A DNA stretch of 64,000 nucleotides, taken from positions 1 through 64,000 of the forward strand of contig NZ_MSSM01000028.1 in NCBI RefSeq assembly GCF_004123795.1, read 5' to 3'. The notes beneath the pieces are model-generated. The model ran no database searches. It had not been told where the DNA came from and saw only the letters and a list, made by a program, of their open reading frames with translations. The first letter of the stretch is position 1, and each line of letters starts with the position of its first letter. This DNA is from Lacticaseibacillus chiayiensis. GTDB taxonomy: Bacteria; Bacillota; Bacilli; Lactobacillales; Lactobacillaceae. This document shows, piece after piece, positions 16,988 through 26,162 of the stretch. The translations under genes were made by a program, and so were the position numbers.

Positions 16988-17857
16988 TTACGCTTTGCCA
17001 AAAATTTTCTTCTTTAGCCTTAATCCCGTTGGCGTGGTCGCCAAACCACCTTCACCGGTTTCTCGCAATGTAGCTGGCAACTGCATCCCCACGCGATTGA
17101 CCGCTTCGATGACTTCATCAGCCGGAATCACACTGATACAACCGGCAAGCGCCATATCAGCTGAAATCATGGCCTGACTGGCACCCAGCGCATTGCGTTT
17201 CACACATGGCACTTCCACCAAGCCGGCCACCGGATCGCACACCAACCCCATCATGTTTTGCAAGGTGATCGCAACGGCTGTGGCCGCTTGCTCCGCTGTC
17301 CCGCCGTTAGCCGTCACCAAAGCCGCCGCGGCCATCGCACTGGCTGAACCGACCTCTTCCTGACAACCGCCTTCTGCTCCGGCAATTCCGGCGTTATTAG
17401 CAATCACCAAGCCAAACGCACCGGCTGTGAAAAGAAAATCCAGCTGCTGATCGTGACTCAGATGCAGCCGATCGCGCATCGCCAATAAAACACCCGCCAA
17501 AACACCGGCAGATCCTGCAGTCGGGGTTGCGCAGATCAACCCCATTTTGGCATTCACTTCATTAACGGCAATCGCATTACGCACCGCTTCCATAATCGGC
17601 TGGCCGCTCATAAAATGCTGCCCGTTAATATAAGTGTTCAACTTCTTTGCCTCGCCACCGGTCAGCCCAGTGACGCTTTTTACACCGGCAATTCCTTCTT
17701 TAACCGAACGCTCCATGACTTCAAGGTTGCGGCTCATCAAATGGCGAATCTGTTCTTCGGTTCGGGTCGAGTTTTCAACTTCCGTGTGCACCATTAACGC
17801 AGCAATGGAAGGAAAAGCATGACTTTGCTCAACAAGCTCTTTGACGGTATAAAACAT
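16988..17857 (-). CDS. sdaAA: L-serine ammonia-lyase, alpha subunit
   Basis: 289 residues. Converts L-serine to pyruvate and ammonia together with SdaAB, using a [4Fe-4S] cluster. Visible signatures: IRHLMSRNLEVMERSV, the glycine-rich MGLICATPTAGSAG, EGGCQEEVGSASAM and LVCDPVAGLVEVPCVKRN, which supply the cluster cysteines. SD AAAGGAG lies before ATG 17857. Translated after sdaAB with a 47-nt gap; together they form the two-subunit form usual in Firmicutes. Confidence 0.96.
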   Translation of the reverse strand: MFYTVKELVEQSHAFPSIAALMVHTEVENSTRTEEQIRHLMSRNLEVMERSVKEGIAGVKSVTGLTGGEAKKLNTYINGQHFMSGQPIMEAVRNAIAVNEVNAKMGLICATPTAGSAGVLAGVLLAMRDRLHLSHDQQLDFLFTAGAFGLVIANNAGIAGAEGGCQEEVGSASAMAAAALVTANGGTAEQAATAVAITLQNMMGLVCDPVAGLVEVPCVKRNALGASQAMISADMALAGCISVIPADEVIEAVNRVGMQLPATLRETGEGGLATTPTGLRLKKKIFGKA

Positions 17858-17904
17858 CTTTGACTCCTTTACCAGGCAATTCGTGACAACATTTTAAATG
17901 CGAT

Positions 17905-18570
17905 TTACTCGAAATAGGTCACATTGCGCATGTGTGGCAGCAACTTCAGCTTCGCCAGAATATCAGTTTGATAATCGTCAGCCTCAATAATCATAATCGC
18001 CTGCTTACCTTTAGCCGTTCGCGTGACGGTCATGGTACCAATATTAATGCCTGCACTGGAAAAAATGCCGGTCACCTTGGCGATCATCCCTGGCACATCA
18101 TCGTGAATCGTGATATAAGTCGGCTGGCCCATACTCAACGAAATCTTGAAGCCATTGATTTCTGTGATCTGAATATTACCGCCGCCAATGGAAACGCCGG
18201 TCACCGCTAGTCGATGATCGCCAGTTTGCAGGACGATATGCGCCGTATTGGGATGATCGACCTTATCGCTTTTCGGCACAAAACTGACTTTAATCCCTTG
18301 GTCGTATGCCAATTTCAAGGATTCCGGCAGCCGTGGGTCATCAGGCGCCATCCCCAGTAGTCCGGCAACCAGTGCCACATCTGTCCCGTGACCACGATAG
18401 GTTTTGGCGAATGATTCATACAAATAGATAGTGATGACTTCCGGTTTTTCGCCAAAAATATCACGAACAACTTTGCCAATACGCGCCGCCCCTCCAGTAT
18501 GAGAACTGCTGGGTCCGACCATAACGGGACCAATAATATCAAAGACGCTATGAAACCGAATATCTGGCAT
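17905..18570 (-). CDS. sdaAB: L-serine ammonia-lyase, beta subunit
   Basis: 221 residues. Begins MPDIRFHSVFDIIGPVMVG and has PSSSHTGGAARIGKV, the serine-dehydratase beta signature. The C-terminus (about 145-221) is an ACT domain (YITIHDDVPGMIAKVTGIFSSAGINI), which in this family responds to amino acids. Start 18570 is chosen because GGAG sits 7 nt upstream; the upstream frame to 18597 has no SD. First gene of the sdaAB-sdaAA unit. Confidence 0.96.
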   Translation of the reverse strand: MPDIRFHSVFDIIGPVMVGPSSSHTGGAARIGKVVRDIFGEKPEVITIYLYESFAKTYRGHGTDVALVAGLLGMAPDDPRLPESLKLAYDQGIKVSFVPKSDKVDHPNTAHIVLQTGDHRLAVTGVSIGGGNIQITEINGFKISLSMGQPTYITIHDDVPGMIAKVTGIFSSAGINIGTMTVTRTAKGKQAIMIIEADDYQTDILAKLKLLPHMRNVTYFE

Positions 18571-18734
18571 GAGCTTTCTCCTTATTATAGGTGTCAAAGC
18601 CGCTCGAAGCAGGCTGACCTCTTAAACAACGTGAGTTTCTATTCAATGTGATTTTACCACCCTGAACTTCAGCATGCTTGATTTTAAAAGCTTCCATTCT
18701 ACTTCTTCCTCGCGGCTAATTGATAGCCAGTTAT

Positions 18735-19352
18735 TCACTTGTCGGCCTCGCAAGCCGCCACGTTTTGCACAAGCTGATCCAATATCGGTGCCAGGTCTGC
18801 GATACGCCGCTGGATCTGTGTCCACAAAACATCCGGGGTTGTCCAAATGGGATCTTTGGCTACATACACCTGCCCGATCAGAAACTCGGCATTTTTAACT
18901 GTCTCAAACCGCGTGATCTTCTGCGTCAGTGTGGTTGGGCTTAGCGCAATCGTAGCCTTGGTAGTATGGTCATCGGCGATCAACCACTGGCCGGGTAGTT
19001 TTGTCATTATCGGCTCAATACCTGCCAACAATTGTGGTACCGTTTTACTTTCACGCAAACAAGCAAGCCACAAAAACAAGCGATCATCCCAAAAACCTAA
19101 TTCTAAGTGCGGCAACATTTTATACCCACGGCGACTCGTGGAAAACGCAACCCATGTGTTAGGAGGCGGATTCTTATGGCGACGCTGATGTTTGGCAATG
19201 TGAGCAAAGACCGGTTGATCGAATTGCTGCAGCAATGGCACAATCGTCTTGGCAGCCTCGGCAAACTTTGGATCTAATCGTTCACGGATTAAAGTCATTC
19301 GTGCAGCAAGTGTCGGTTCCGCAAAAACTGTGAAATCTTCTTTCGTAAACAC
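18735..19352 (-). CDS. DUF1054 / UPF0637 (YktB-like) protein
   Basis: 205 residues from GTG 19352 (AAAGGAG 10 nt upstream). Matches the UPF0637 pattern in length and in motifs FTKEDFTVFAEPTLAARM, HIAKHQRRHKNPPPNTWVAFS, RGYKMLPHLELGFW and VYVAKDPIWTTP. The family is cytosolic and of unknown function. Divergent from the YueI-family gene across 116 bp. Confidence 0.88.
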   Translation of the reverse strand: MFTKEDFTVFAEPTLAARMTLIRERLDPKFAEAAKTIVPLLQQFDQPVFAHIAKHQRRHKNPPPNTWVAFSTSRRGYKMLPHLELGFWDDRLFLWLACLRESKTVPQLLAGIEPIMTKLPGQWLIADDHTTKATIALSPTTLTQKITRFETVKNAEFLIGQVYVAKDPIWTTPDVLWTQIQRRIADLAPILDQLVQNVAACEADK

Positions 19353-19468
19353 TGATCGCTCACTCCTTTCTTTGCACCGGATCATGTTACAATGAGAAGC
19401 ATGGGAGCAGCGACGATTAGTTGACAATCGCCGCTTAGACTAACTCACTTAGAGGAGGACTTTTTAAT

Positions 19469-19915
19469 ATGTCAGACGATAACATGCAGGAGCATCTGAA
19501 TAATGCACTTTACGGTCCCCCGCAGACCAACCCCGATGAGCGGCGGCGGTTTATGGGTTCATTACGCGAAAGAGTTGCCTTGCGCGTTTCCAACCAAGAA
19601 TTGGCGGACCCTGCGCGCCAGCAACAAGTGGCACCTCTGCTAAAAGATTTTCATGACCACGGCTACAAAGCCTTATTAAACGGTAAACTTGATAACGCCG
19701 TCACGGGCCCTTACATGAAAATGCTGACTGGCGCCAACATTCCGTTTACCTTGGTGGCAAATGAAACCGCCCAAACCGATGAAAAAGCTGCTGGCCTGCT
19801 GATTGTTTCAGATAAAGCAATCAACCAAAACACGATCGACCTGCCACCACTGGATCCAGATCAAGACAAACCCAAACCAAAAAAATACGGCTTTGATTTG
19901 TTCAAGCATCTGTAA
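19469..19915 (+). CDS. DUF1694 (YueI-like) family protein
   Basis: 148 residues: MQEHLNNALYGPPQTNPDERRRFMGSLRERVALRVSNQEL, then YKALLNGKLDNAVTGPYMKML and a proline/lysine-rich tail ending KYGFDLFKHL. This is the YueI family, ribosome- or translation-adjacent in fold but without an assigned role. SD AGAGGAGG lies before ATG. A shorter paralogue is at 27207-27587. Confidence 0.88.
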   Translation: MSDDNMQEHLNNALYGPPQTNPDERRRFMGSLRERVALRVSNQELADPARQQQVAPLLKDFHDHGYKALLNGKLDNAVTGPYMKMLTGANIPFTLVANETAQTDEKAAGLLIVSDKAINQNTIDLPPLDPDQDKPKPKKYGFDLFKHL

Positions 19916-20035
19916 GCAGACCATCACCGGCATGGTTCAACTCAATAAAAATATGAAAGTAACTACTCCCAAAACGCGCACGTTTCTGGGGGTACTTTTA
20001 TTTAGTGGAGACGGCAGAACTTTTTGTGACATCAA

Positions 20036-21997
20036 TTACTTTTCAGCAAACAACCAATTTAACAATTTGGGGGCAATGAAGCGCGGTGTGCCCATGTCCG
20101 GCTTCTCCAGTGAGGTCAGGTCTGGCGCTGGATTAACGCTGATCACCACCGCCTGTCCTGCCACGTCTGGATCATAGGCGGCATACAGATTATCAATCAC
20201 GATATCGACCGCGGCTACTGGCAGATCAAGGGCTGCCGCTGTCTCAACAGCCAGCCTTTTATAACTTCCATCAATCTCATCCGTGACATCATAAAGATCG
20301 CCACCGGTTTGCGGGTGAGCTGCAGTGGCCAGAAAGATTTGCTGACCACGGCGCAAAACGGTCTCGGGGGTCACCGACTGCAACTTCAATTGACGTAGAG
20401 CAGCAGCATCAAGTTGCAACTGACGGGCAGCCGGTCGCGTCCCATTTTTCAGTGCCACCAATTCTTTAATGGCTTTTCGGCCATCCCCTACCACATTCGC
20501 CGCCGCGGCCTCCAACACACTGAGAACTTGCCGATTGACAACGGTAAAATGATAGGTCGTTCCACGTGCCATCATCTCGATTAAAACTCCATGATGACGA
20601 TTGGCCTCATGAAAAGCACGTGCAAATTGTTTTTCAGTCGGTGGGACGGCAAACTGCTCAACGGCAACGCCTTGGCTGCGCGCTTCCGGTTTAACAACAA
20701 TACTTTTATGTGCAAAACTTCGCTCAAACGCCGACTTGGCATCTGGCCACCGGGTGAATTTCGCACCGCGGGCCACCGGAATACCAGCCGCAGCAAGTAT
20801 TTTTTTTGCAGCATGCCGGTGCGTCGCAACTACCAAGGCATTGCCCGGGGTGTATTGGGTAATGGTACCATCGACAATCACTTGTGTTTGCATATCTGTC
20901 TCAACTTGCACCAACCCCTGCTGCCGATCCAACAGCGTAAATTGATAACCGCCATCAATGGCAGCCTGCACTAACGCTTGCGTATTACCTGACAAATCAA
21001 CCATTCCCGGCAACCCATCCGCACCCGCCAAATCCGCGCAAGCTTCCTCACTTAACGAATTAGCCGCAGTGTTCTTATCGCCAAAACTCGCTGCAACCTG
21101 ACCGGCAAGCGTTGTCTCCGGTTTCATCAAACGAGTTTGCATCAGTTCAAACGCCTGCTTCTGCTGCGCCGTCATCCCCATATGGTTCAACCACGTGGCC
21201 ATTGCATCCATGTTCGCTGTTAGTTCCTTGACCGGTGTTGCAGGTGTCATCGCGGCAATTTTTCGGGCTTCTTCCAAGGCATGGCGCCGTACTTCGCTCA
21301 CCACCGCTACCGGAATCGCTGGCTGGCTCAAGGCAAACCAGCAACTATCCCGCAAAAAAGTCAGCATTTGGGACGTTATACCACTGGCAGCGTAAGGATC
21401 AAGTTCGACCATGATATCCATGGCTAGCGTTCGATCCAGATGGTCCGGATCGGTCACTTTTTGAACCAAATGCTGCTCCTGATCCGGCGATGGCCAAAAT
21501 GCCTGATGACCAGACGCTGGTGACGCTGCGAACAGATAGGTTATCAAAGGCAGTTGTCGTATCAAACCATTGGCAATCAAATCGTAAACCTTATTACGGT
21601 AAGCCACATAATCCGGACCCTGACCCTGAAAATTTTCTGCAGTATACAAGCGTTCAAACAGCGTTTCCGGCAACACGATGCGCACGACTTGCTGATTCAC
21701 GCGCTCTTTGGAAAAGACCGGCAAACGCCCGCCCTCAGGCAAATTTGCCCAAATACGACTGAGTCCCGCACGTAATTCAGCAATCACACCCGTAAAGTCG
21801 TCCAGTAACGGTGTCGCCACCTGAAGCGTCGAAACTGACAAAGGCTGTACCAATGCATGTCGACTTAACTGGGGCCAAGCAGCCAGCTGAACCCCTTCCG
21901 GTAATACCGGCTTCACCGTCCGCACAACGGCAACGCGGGTCTGCGTGGCCAAATCAGATAAATGTTGTTCTTGAATCAGTTGCCAATAATGGTTCAC
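20036..21997 (-). CDS. Divergent GshF-like protein with C-terminal ATP-grasp domain
   Basis: 653 residues. The C-terminal half (about 390-653) is an ATP-grasp domain of the glutathione synthetase/cyanophycin synthetase type: KSIVVKPEARSQGVAV, VLIEMMARGTTYHFTVVN, AANVVGDGRKAIKELVALKNG and AVDIVIDNL. The N-terminal half resembles a glutamate-cysteine ligase only faintly (YDLIANGLIRQLPLITYLFAASP, WLNHMGMT) and lacks the GxExE-type N-terminal motif of GshF; the whole is about 100 residues shorter than typical GshF (about 750). It may be a GshF relative with altered or lost ligase activity. GTG start with AAGGAA 11 nt upstream. Single gene, not in an evident operon. Confidence 0.75.
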   Translation of the reverse strand: MNHYWQLIQEQHLSDLATQTRVAVVRTVKPVLPEGVQLAAWPQLSRHALVQPLSVSTLQVATPLLDDFTGVIAELRAGLSRIWANLPEGGRLPVFSKERVNQQVVRIVLPETLFERLYTAENFQGQGPDYVAYRNKVYDLIANGLIRQLPLITYLFAASPASGHQAFWPSPDQEQHLVQKVTDPDHLDRTLAMDIMVELDPYAASGITSQMLTFLRDSCWFALSQPAIPVAVVSEVRRHALEEARKIAAMTPATPVKELTANMDAMATWLNHMGMTAQQKQAFELMQTRLMKPETTLAGQVAASFGDKNTAANSLSEEACADLAGADGLPGMVDLSGNTQALVQAAIDGGYQFTLLDRQQGLVQVETDMQTQVIVDGTITQYTPGNALVVATHRHAAKKILAAAGIPVARGAKFTRWPDAKSAFERSFAHKSIVVKPEARSQGVAVEQFAVPPTEKQFARAFHEANRHHGVLIEMMARGTTYHFTVVNRQVLSVLEAAAANVVGDGRKAIKELVALKNGTRPAARQLQLDAAALRQLKLQSVTPETVLRRGQQIFLATAAHPQTGGDLYDVTDEIDGSYKRLAVETAAALDLPVAAVDIVIDNLYAAYDPDVAGQAVVISVNPAPDLTSLEKPDMGTPRFIAPKLLNWLFAEK

Positions 21998-22171
21998 AAT
22001 ATGTCATTCCTTTAAGTGATGATTTAGAATTAGATTAACACGCTGTCGGCGAAAGCGCGAACCGAATCCCAGCCAGAAAACAAGATAATCCGATACGTGG
22101 ATTTTCAGTCAAGGAAAGACAACTAAACCCACTATCATCACTCAACGAAAGCCTTACAAGGAGGAATTTTT

Positions 22172-23467
22172 TTGCAACAACCGCTTGCTTATCGCATGCG
22201 CCCACAAAATTTAGATGAAGTCGTCGGGCAACAGGATCTTGTCGGTTCAGGAAGAATTATCCGTCGCATGGTCAGTGCCCACCGCCTAAGTTCAATGATT
22301 CTTTATGGCCCACCTGGCACCGGAAAAACCAGCATCGCCAGCGCCATTGCTGGCAGTACGAAATATGCTTTTCGCATTTTAAATGCTGCCACTGACACTA
22401 AAAAAGATCTGCAAATTGTCGCGGAAGAAGCCAAAATGAGTGGCACGGTAATTTTGCTGCTAGACGAAATCCATCGACTAGATAAAACTAAACAGGACTT
22501 TTTGCTGCCGTTACTCGAAAGCGGCCGAGTTATCTTGATCGGGGCCACTACTGAAAATCCCTATATGAATATCCAACCAGCTATTCGCAGTCGCACCCAG
22601 ATTTTCCAGGTCAAACCGCTGACTCCTGATGACATCAGTACCGCCATCGATCGCGCACTGGCAGACGAAAAACGCGGTCTAGGCAAGTATCAGGTTAACT
22701 TACAACCCAAAGCGCGAGAATACCTCACCCACTCAACAAATGGCGATTTACGAGCCGCACTTAACGGTCTTGAGCTCGCCGTTTTATCAACCCCAGCAGA
22801 TCACGATGGCACCATCAGTGTTGACTTGACGACCATTCAGCAAAGCCTACAAAAGCCATCGTTAGCTGGAGATGTCAACGGCGATGCGCATTACGACATT
22901 ATTTCGGCGTTTCAAAAATCCATTCGCGGGTCTGATGTGAACGCTGCCTTACACTATCTCGCCCGATTAATCGCAATTGGCGACTTGAACAGCATTACAC
23001 GCCGGTTGTTAGTGATCGCTTATGAAGACATCGGCTTAGCCAATCCGGCAACTGCCAGCCGCACACTAACGGCGATTCAAAGCGCCGAACGCTTAGGGCT
23101 TCCTGAAGGCCGCATTCCCCTCGCCGATACTGTGATTGATCTTTGCCTTGCACCTAAAAGTAATTCAGGCATCAAGGCGATTGACGCCGCCTTGGCTGAC
23201 GTTGAAAGCGGAAACGCCGGCCAGATTCCGGACGATCTGCGCGATGCCCATTACCGCGGCGCCAAGCAACTAGGACATGGTCAAGGTTACAAACTACCAC
23301 ACAATTACGCTAATGGATGGGTAGCGCAGCAATATTTACCAAATAATCTCAAACATCATCAATACTACCATCCTAAAACCACCGGACGTTATGAAGCCGC
23401 GCTGGCTCAGCGTCAACAACAACTTGAAAAATGGCAGCGTGATGCCGAGAAGTCGAAGAAAAAGTAA
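22172..23467 (+). CDS. rarA: Replication-associated recombination protein A (RarA/MgsA)
   Basis: 431 residues. Clamp-loader-like AAA+ ATPase that acts at stalled replication forks. Walker A GPPGTGKTSIA (about 49-59), Walker B VILLLDEIHRLDK, sensor 1 LIGATTENPYMNI, and the conserved VGQQDLVG start and YKLPHNYANGWVAQQYLP near the end. TTG start with AAGGAGG upstream. Followed directly by 6S RNA, as is known for rarA (yrvN) and bsrA in Bacillus. Confidence 0.96.
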   Translation: MQQPLAYRMRPQNLDEVVGQQDLVGSGRIIRRMVSAHRLSSMILYGPPGTGKTSIASAIAGSTKYAFRILNAATDTKKDLQIVAEEAKMSGTVILLLDEIHRLDKTKQDFLLPLLESGRVILIGATTENPYMNIQPAIRSRTQIFQVKPLTPDDISTAIDRALADEKRGLGKYQVNLQPKAREYLTHSTNGDLRAALNGLELAVLSTPADHDGTISVDLTTIQQSLQKPSLAGDVNGDAHYDIISAFQKSIRGSDVNAALHYLARLIAIGDLNSITRRLLVIAYEDIGLANPATASRTLTAIQSAERLGLPEGRIPLADTVIDLCLAPKSNSGIKAIDAALADVESGNAGQIPDDLRDAHYRGAKQLGHGQGYKLPHNYANGWVAQQYLPNNLKHHQYYHPKTTGRYEAALAQRQQQLEKWQRDAEKSKKK

Positions 23468-23482
23468 CGAAAGCGTTTCCAC

Positions 23483-23512
23483 TTGCACCCATGCGGCTTC
23501 CCGTGCTACTAT
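23483..23512 (+). promoter_or_regulatory. Promoter of 6S RNA
   Basis: TTGCAC (23483-23488) and TACTAT (23507-23512) with an 18-nt spacer; the predicted start at about 23519 coincides with the outer stem of the RNA. Confidence 0.65.
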
Positions 23513-23518
23513 AACAGT

Positions 23519-23705
23519 GAAAGTTCTAAGGTGTTCGCGCTTCCTTAACTATCAGTTGACCGAACAGTATCGAGACCTTGGGACCGGAAGAGCCGTAGAC
23601 GGTGCTGCTATTTCACTTAGCGGCTAATGTCTACGACGTCTGGACCCACATAGCTAGCAGCGGGTTTCAACGATCCGGGAAGAAAACGGCACCATTTAGT
23701 CTTTC
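23519..23705 (+). ncRNA. ssrS: 6S RNA
   Basis: About 187 nt that folds back on itself: GAAAG..CUAA..GGUG (23519-23534) pairs with CACC..UUAG..CUUUC at the 3' end (up to 23705), closing a long, interrupted hairpin with a large central bubble. The inner part has GGGACCGGAAGAGCCGUAGACGG and GUCUACGACGUCUGGACCC as complementary segments. Place (immediately after rarA), size, closing stem, own promoter and following terminator all fit 6S RNA, the RNA polymerase holoenzyme mimic that down-regulates housekeeping promoters in stationary phase. Not verified by covariance model. Confidence 0.85.
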
Positions 23706-23728
23706 AAAAAAAACCAATCATGTTTTTG

Positions 23729-23751
23729 GCCGGCTCCGTGCCGGCTTTTTT
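23729..23751 (+). terminator. Terminator downstream of 6S RNA
   Basis: GCCGGC-TCCGT-GCCGGC stem followed by six T. Confidence 0.85.
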
Positions 23752-23910
23752 CATGCCAAAATCGCAGAACAGCTGATGCAAGTATCTGTCTTGCAACCGC
23801 TAGTTCTTGCCAGGGTCATGTGTATACACGATCGCAATATTTAAAAAGTCAACCGCTTTTCCTTACTGCTGTGGCATAATATAAGCAAACAGCTAGGGAG
23901 GACTGATCCT

Positions 23911-24189
23911 TTGACAATCATTTTAATGTGCATTTACGCGGTCGCCTTGTTTGGATTGGCAGCCTACACATGGCTTCATCGCTATCAAAACTTTCTGATT
24001 ATCAAAAAACCGGCTCCGGGCATGACGCGTTTTCTCAAGATCTTTGCCTATCTTTTCACCCTTGTCGGCATCCTCGCCATCATCGGTGGAGTTTTGTTCC
24101 CGATGTGGATGAACTTGGTCATTTTGGTTTTCGGCGCTTTTTTAGCAACAGTTTTTGTTTTTATCAGCCTGACCCAGATGAAGTTGTGA
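23911..24189 (+). CDS. Small membrane protein of unknown function
   Basis: 92 residues with three hydrophobic segments (about 3-20, 44-63 and 66-87) separated by RYQNFLIIKKPAPGMTRFLK. TTG start with AGGGAGG 8 nt upstream. Stands 61 nt upstream of the universal stress gene in the same direction. I do not recognise the family. Confidence 0.75.
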   Translation: MTIILMCIYAVALFGLAAYTWLHRYQNFLIIKKPAPGMTRFLKIFAYLFTLVGILAIIGGVLFPMWMNLVILVFGAFLATVFVFISLTQMKL

Positions 24190-24249
24190 AATGCTTTTCA
24201 TTTAATTTCCCGATGGAATCAAGTACAATGAAGATAGAGGTGATGAGGA

Positions 24250-24750
24250 ATGTTACAACAATATCAACATATTTTGGTTGCGATTGATGGCTCATATGAA
24301 GCAGAGTTAGCATTCAAAAAAGCGGTTGCCGTTGCCAAACGAAATCAGGCAGAGTTAATTCTTATTCATATCGTTGATACCCGAGCGTTCCAGAACGTTT
24401 CCAGCTTTGATTCAGCGATGGTCGAACAAGTAACAGAAAACGCTAAGAGCACCATGGAAGGTTATGTCGATCAGGCCAAGAAAGCCGGATTGGACAAGGT
24501 CAGTTTCAGCATTGAATACGGCGCACCAAAAACAATCATCGCCAGAGACATCCCCAAAGCTAAAAATATCGATCTGATCATGATTGGGGCAACTGGTTTA
24601 AACGCCGTTGAACGTCTGTTAATTGGATCGGTCACCGAATACGTCACACGGAACGCCTTATGCGATGTCCTCGTGGTTCGGACTGACTTGACCAACAAGC
24701 CGGCATTGGCAAGTACCAAAAAACCGGCTGATCAACCTCAAGAAGACTAA
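24250..24750 (+). CDS. Universal stress protein (UspA family)
   Basis: 166 residues. Rossmann-like fold with ILVAIDGSYEAELAFKKAV at the start, ELILIHIVD, and the ATP-binding G-2x-G-9x-G(S/T) motif seen as MIGATGLNAVERLLIGSVTEYV, so probably ATP-binding. The last ~20 residues are a flexible Lys/Pro tail. AGGTGATGAGG acts as SD. A terminator follows at 24831. Confidence 0.94.
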   Translation: MLQQYQHILVAIDGSYEAELAFKKAVAVAKRNQAELILIHIVDTRAFQNVSSFDSAMVEQVTENAKSTMEGYVDQAKKAGLDKVSFSIEYGAPKTIIARDIPKAKNIDLIMIGATGLNAVERLLIGSVTEYVTRNALCDVLVVRTDLTNKPALASTKKPADQPQED

Positions 24751-24830
24751 TCGCTAGGCTAAATTGGAATGGTTAGCGCAAAGTTGCCAACGTGTCATTC
24801 AATGATTCCACACATAGACGACATTAAAAA

Positions 24831-24887
24831 ACCTGAGACCTTTGCCAACTACATCAGCAGATGCAGGACGAAAGCCTCAGGTATTTT
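24831..24887. terminator. Bidirectional terminator between usp and TPR regulator
   Basis: ACCTGAG (24831-24837) pairs with CTCAGGT (24876-24882); A-run on the left and T-run on the right serve both convergent genes. Confidence 0.75.
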
Positions 24888-24921
24888 TGACGATCACCAA
24901 ACGATTGCCGGTGGCTTGCGG

Positions 24922-25809
24922 CTATGCCGTTTCGCTGTTTGGCTTTTGTGTCACCATTTCGGCAGCAAGACTCGCCGCCAGTGCAGTGGAACCGGTAACC
25001 TGTGCAAACGCAATGGCGATTTGATAACTCTTAGGTGCCTCCGGATTACCAAGTAATTTCAAGGCCCGAGCCTGCAAAGTGTAAAGTTCGTCAAGCAAAA
25101 AAAGCTTATCGTGCTTGACCGCTTCACGAATGCCGTAGTCGGTATACTTCAAAACAGCTTTAAAATCACTTAGTTCATAGTATACGCGCGCAATATGCCA
25201 ATAAATCGTTAGTTCCACATCGAGATACTTACTGTCAGACAATGGCACATGCTTTAACATGCGCAATGCCTGATCGATGTAGACCCGCGAACGATCAAAG
25301 GTATGCTTGTCCGCATATGCCAGTCCCAAGCCGAGGGTTGCCAAAATGGCATATAAATCACGCTCTGAATTTACAAGCGGGCTTAAAACCCGACCAAAGA
25401 AATAAATGGCCTCGTCAGGTGCGTTGTTCTTGAATAGCTCGATGATTCCTTGATAATAGTAATAACGCTTTTGATCATCTTCGCTTTTAATCTTATCCAG
25501 CCGGATCTTGCTCAGATTATCTGCTGCAACCCCGTATTGATGGTGCTGGATTTGATAATCAATCGCATTCAGCAACTGTTGGATCCGATCATGATGTTCA
25601 ACAACAATATCATCAAGTTGAATCCCCAAACGGCTAATAAGCCGCATCAGAATATTCATACTTGGAACCTTATTTCGCTTTTCAATAAGGCTAATCGTTG
25701 CCTGCGTACAGATATTTGCTGCCAGTTCCGCCTGAGATAGGCCTTTTAACTTGCGATAGTAGCGGACTTTATCCCCCAAAATCCGCAACGTTTGCTGCTC
25801 CTTTCGCAC
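24922..25809 (-). CDS. XRE-type regulator with TPR domain (Rgg/PlcR/RRNPP-like)
   Basis: About 295 residues. N-terminal helix-turn-helix (LGDKVRYYRKLKGLSQAELA, then CTQATISLIEKRNKVPSMNIL) followed by about 220 residues of helical repeats (YYYYQGIIELFKNNAPDEAIYFF, ATLGLGLAYADKHTFDRSRVYIDQALRML, IYWHIARVYYELSDFKAVLKYTDYGI). This is the layout of peptide-responsive RRNPP regulators. No peptide pheromone gene is recognisable nearby. GTG 25809 has GGGGAG 6 nt upstream; TTG 25788 with AAAGGAG is an alternative start. Confidence 0.85.
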   Translation of the reverse strand: MRKEQQTLRILGDKVRYYRKLKGLSQAELAANICTQATISLIEKRNKVPSMNILMRLISRLGIQLDDIVVEHHDRIQQLLNAIDYQIQHHQYGVAADNLSKIRLDKIKSEDDQKRYYYYQGIIELFKNNAPDEAIYFFGRVLSPLVNSERDLYAILATLGLGLAYADKHTFDRSRVYIDQALRMLKHVPLSDSKYLDVELTIYWHIARVYYELSDFKAVLKYTDYGIREAVKHDKLFLLDELYTLQARALKLLGNPEAPKSYQIAIAFAQVTGSTALAASLAAEMVTQKPNSETA

Positions 25810-25818
25810 ACTTATCAC

Positions 25819-26162
25819 TCCCCAGTGTTCCTTTTAACAAATCAACATAGAAGTCACGGGGTCTCCCCCTAACCTAGTGTCAATTATACGGATAAGTGGT
25901 TTTAAAAGCTAACAATAACAACTGGTATTTATTCTTTTTTTGTAAAAAATTTTTTTAAATTTTGAGCTTCAATAATGAAAAAGGTCACAAAGTCAAAACA
26001 AACATACTACAATATCTAAATATTTATATTTATACATAAATATTTCTATTACTTTGACCTACAAAAATTGTTACAAAGCATAGGCCATAAAAATCAACTT
26101 CATCCTGGTTTCAGTAAGATTAATAAGTGTACCAATTGCACTTACATAGAACTTGCTTAAAA
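25819..26162. other. AT-rich intergenic region with inverted repeats
   Basis: About 340 nt without a supported gene, upstream of the TPR regulator and downstream of the DUF2785 gene. A perfect 10-bp inverted repeat AAATATTTAT (26018-26027) / ATAAATATTT (26036-26045) is centred here and is enclosed by AGGTCA (25982-25987) and TGACCT (about 26055-26060). Could hold the regulator's promoter and operators. Confidence 0.5.

Noticed and set aside
23602-23844. Open frame across the 6S RNA and its terminator
   Set aside because: No SD or protein similarity; the RNA structure explains the sequence better.
25975-26019. Fourteen-codon peptide (MKKVTKSKQTYYNI) as signal for the TPR regulator
   Set aside because: No SD and not hydrophobic like known pheromones.
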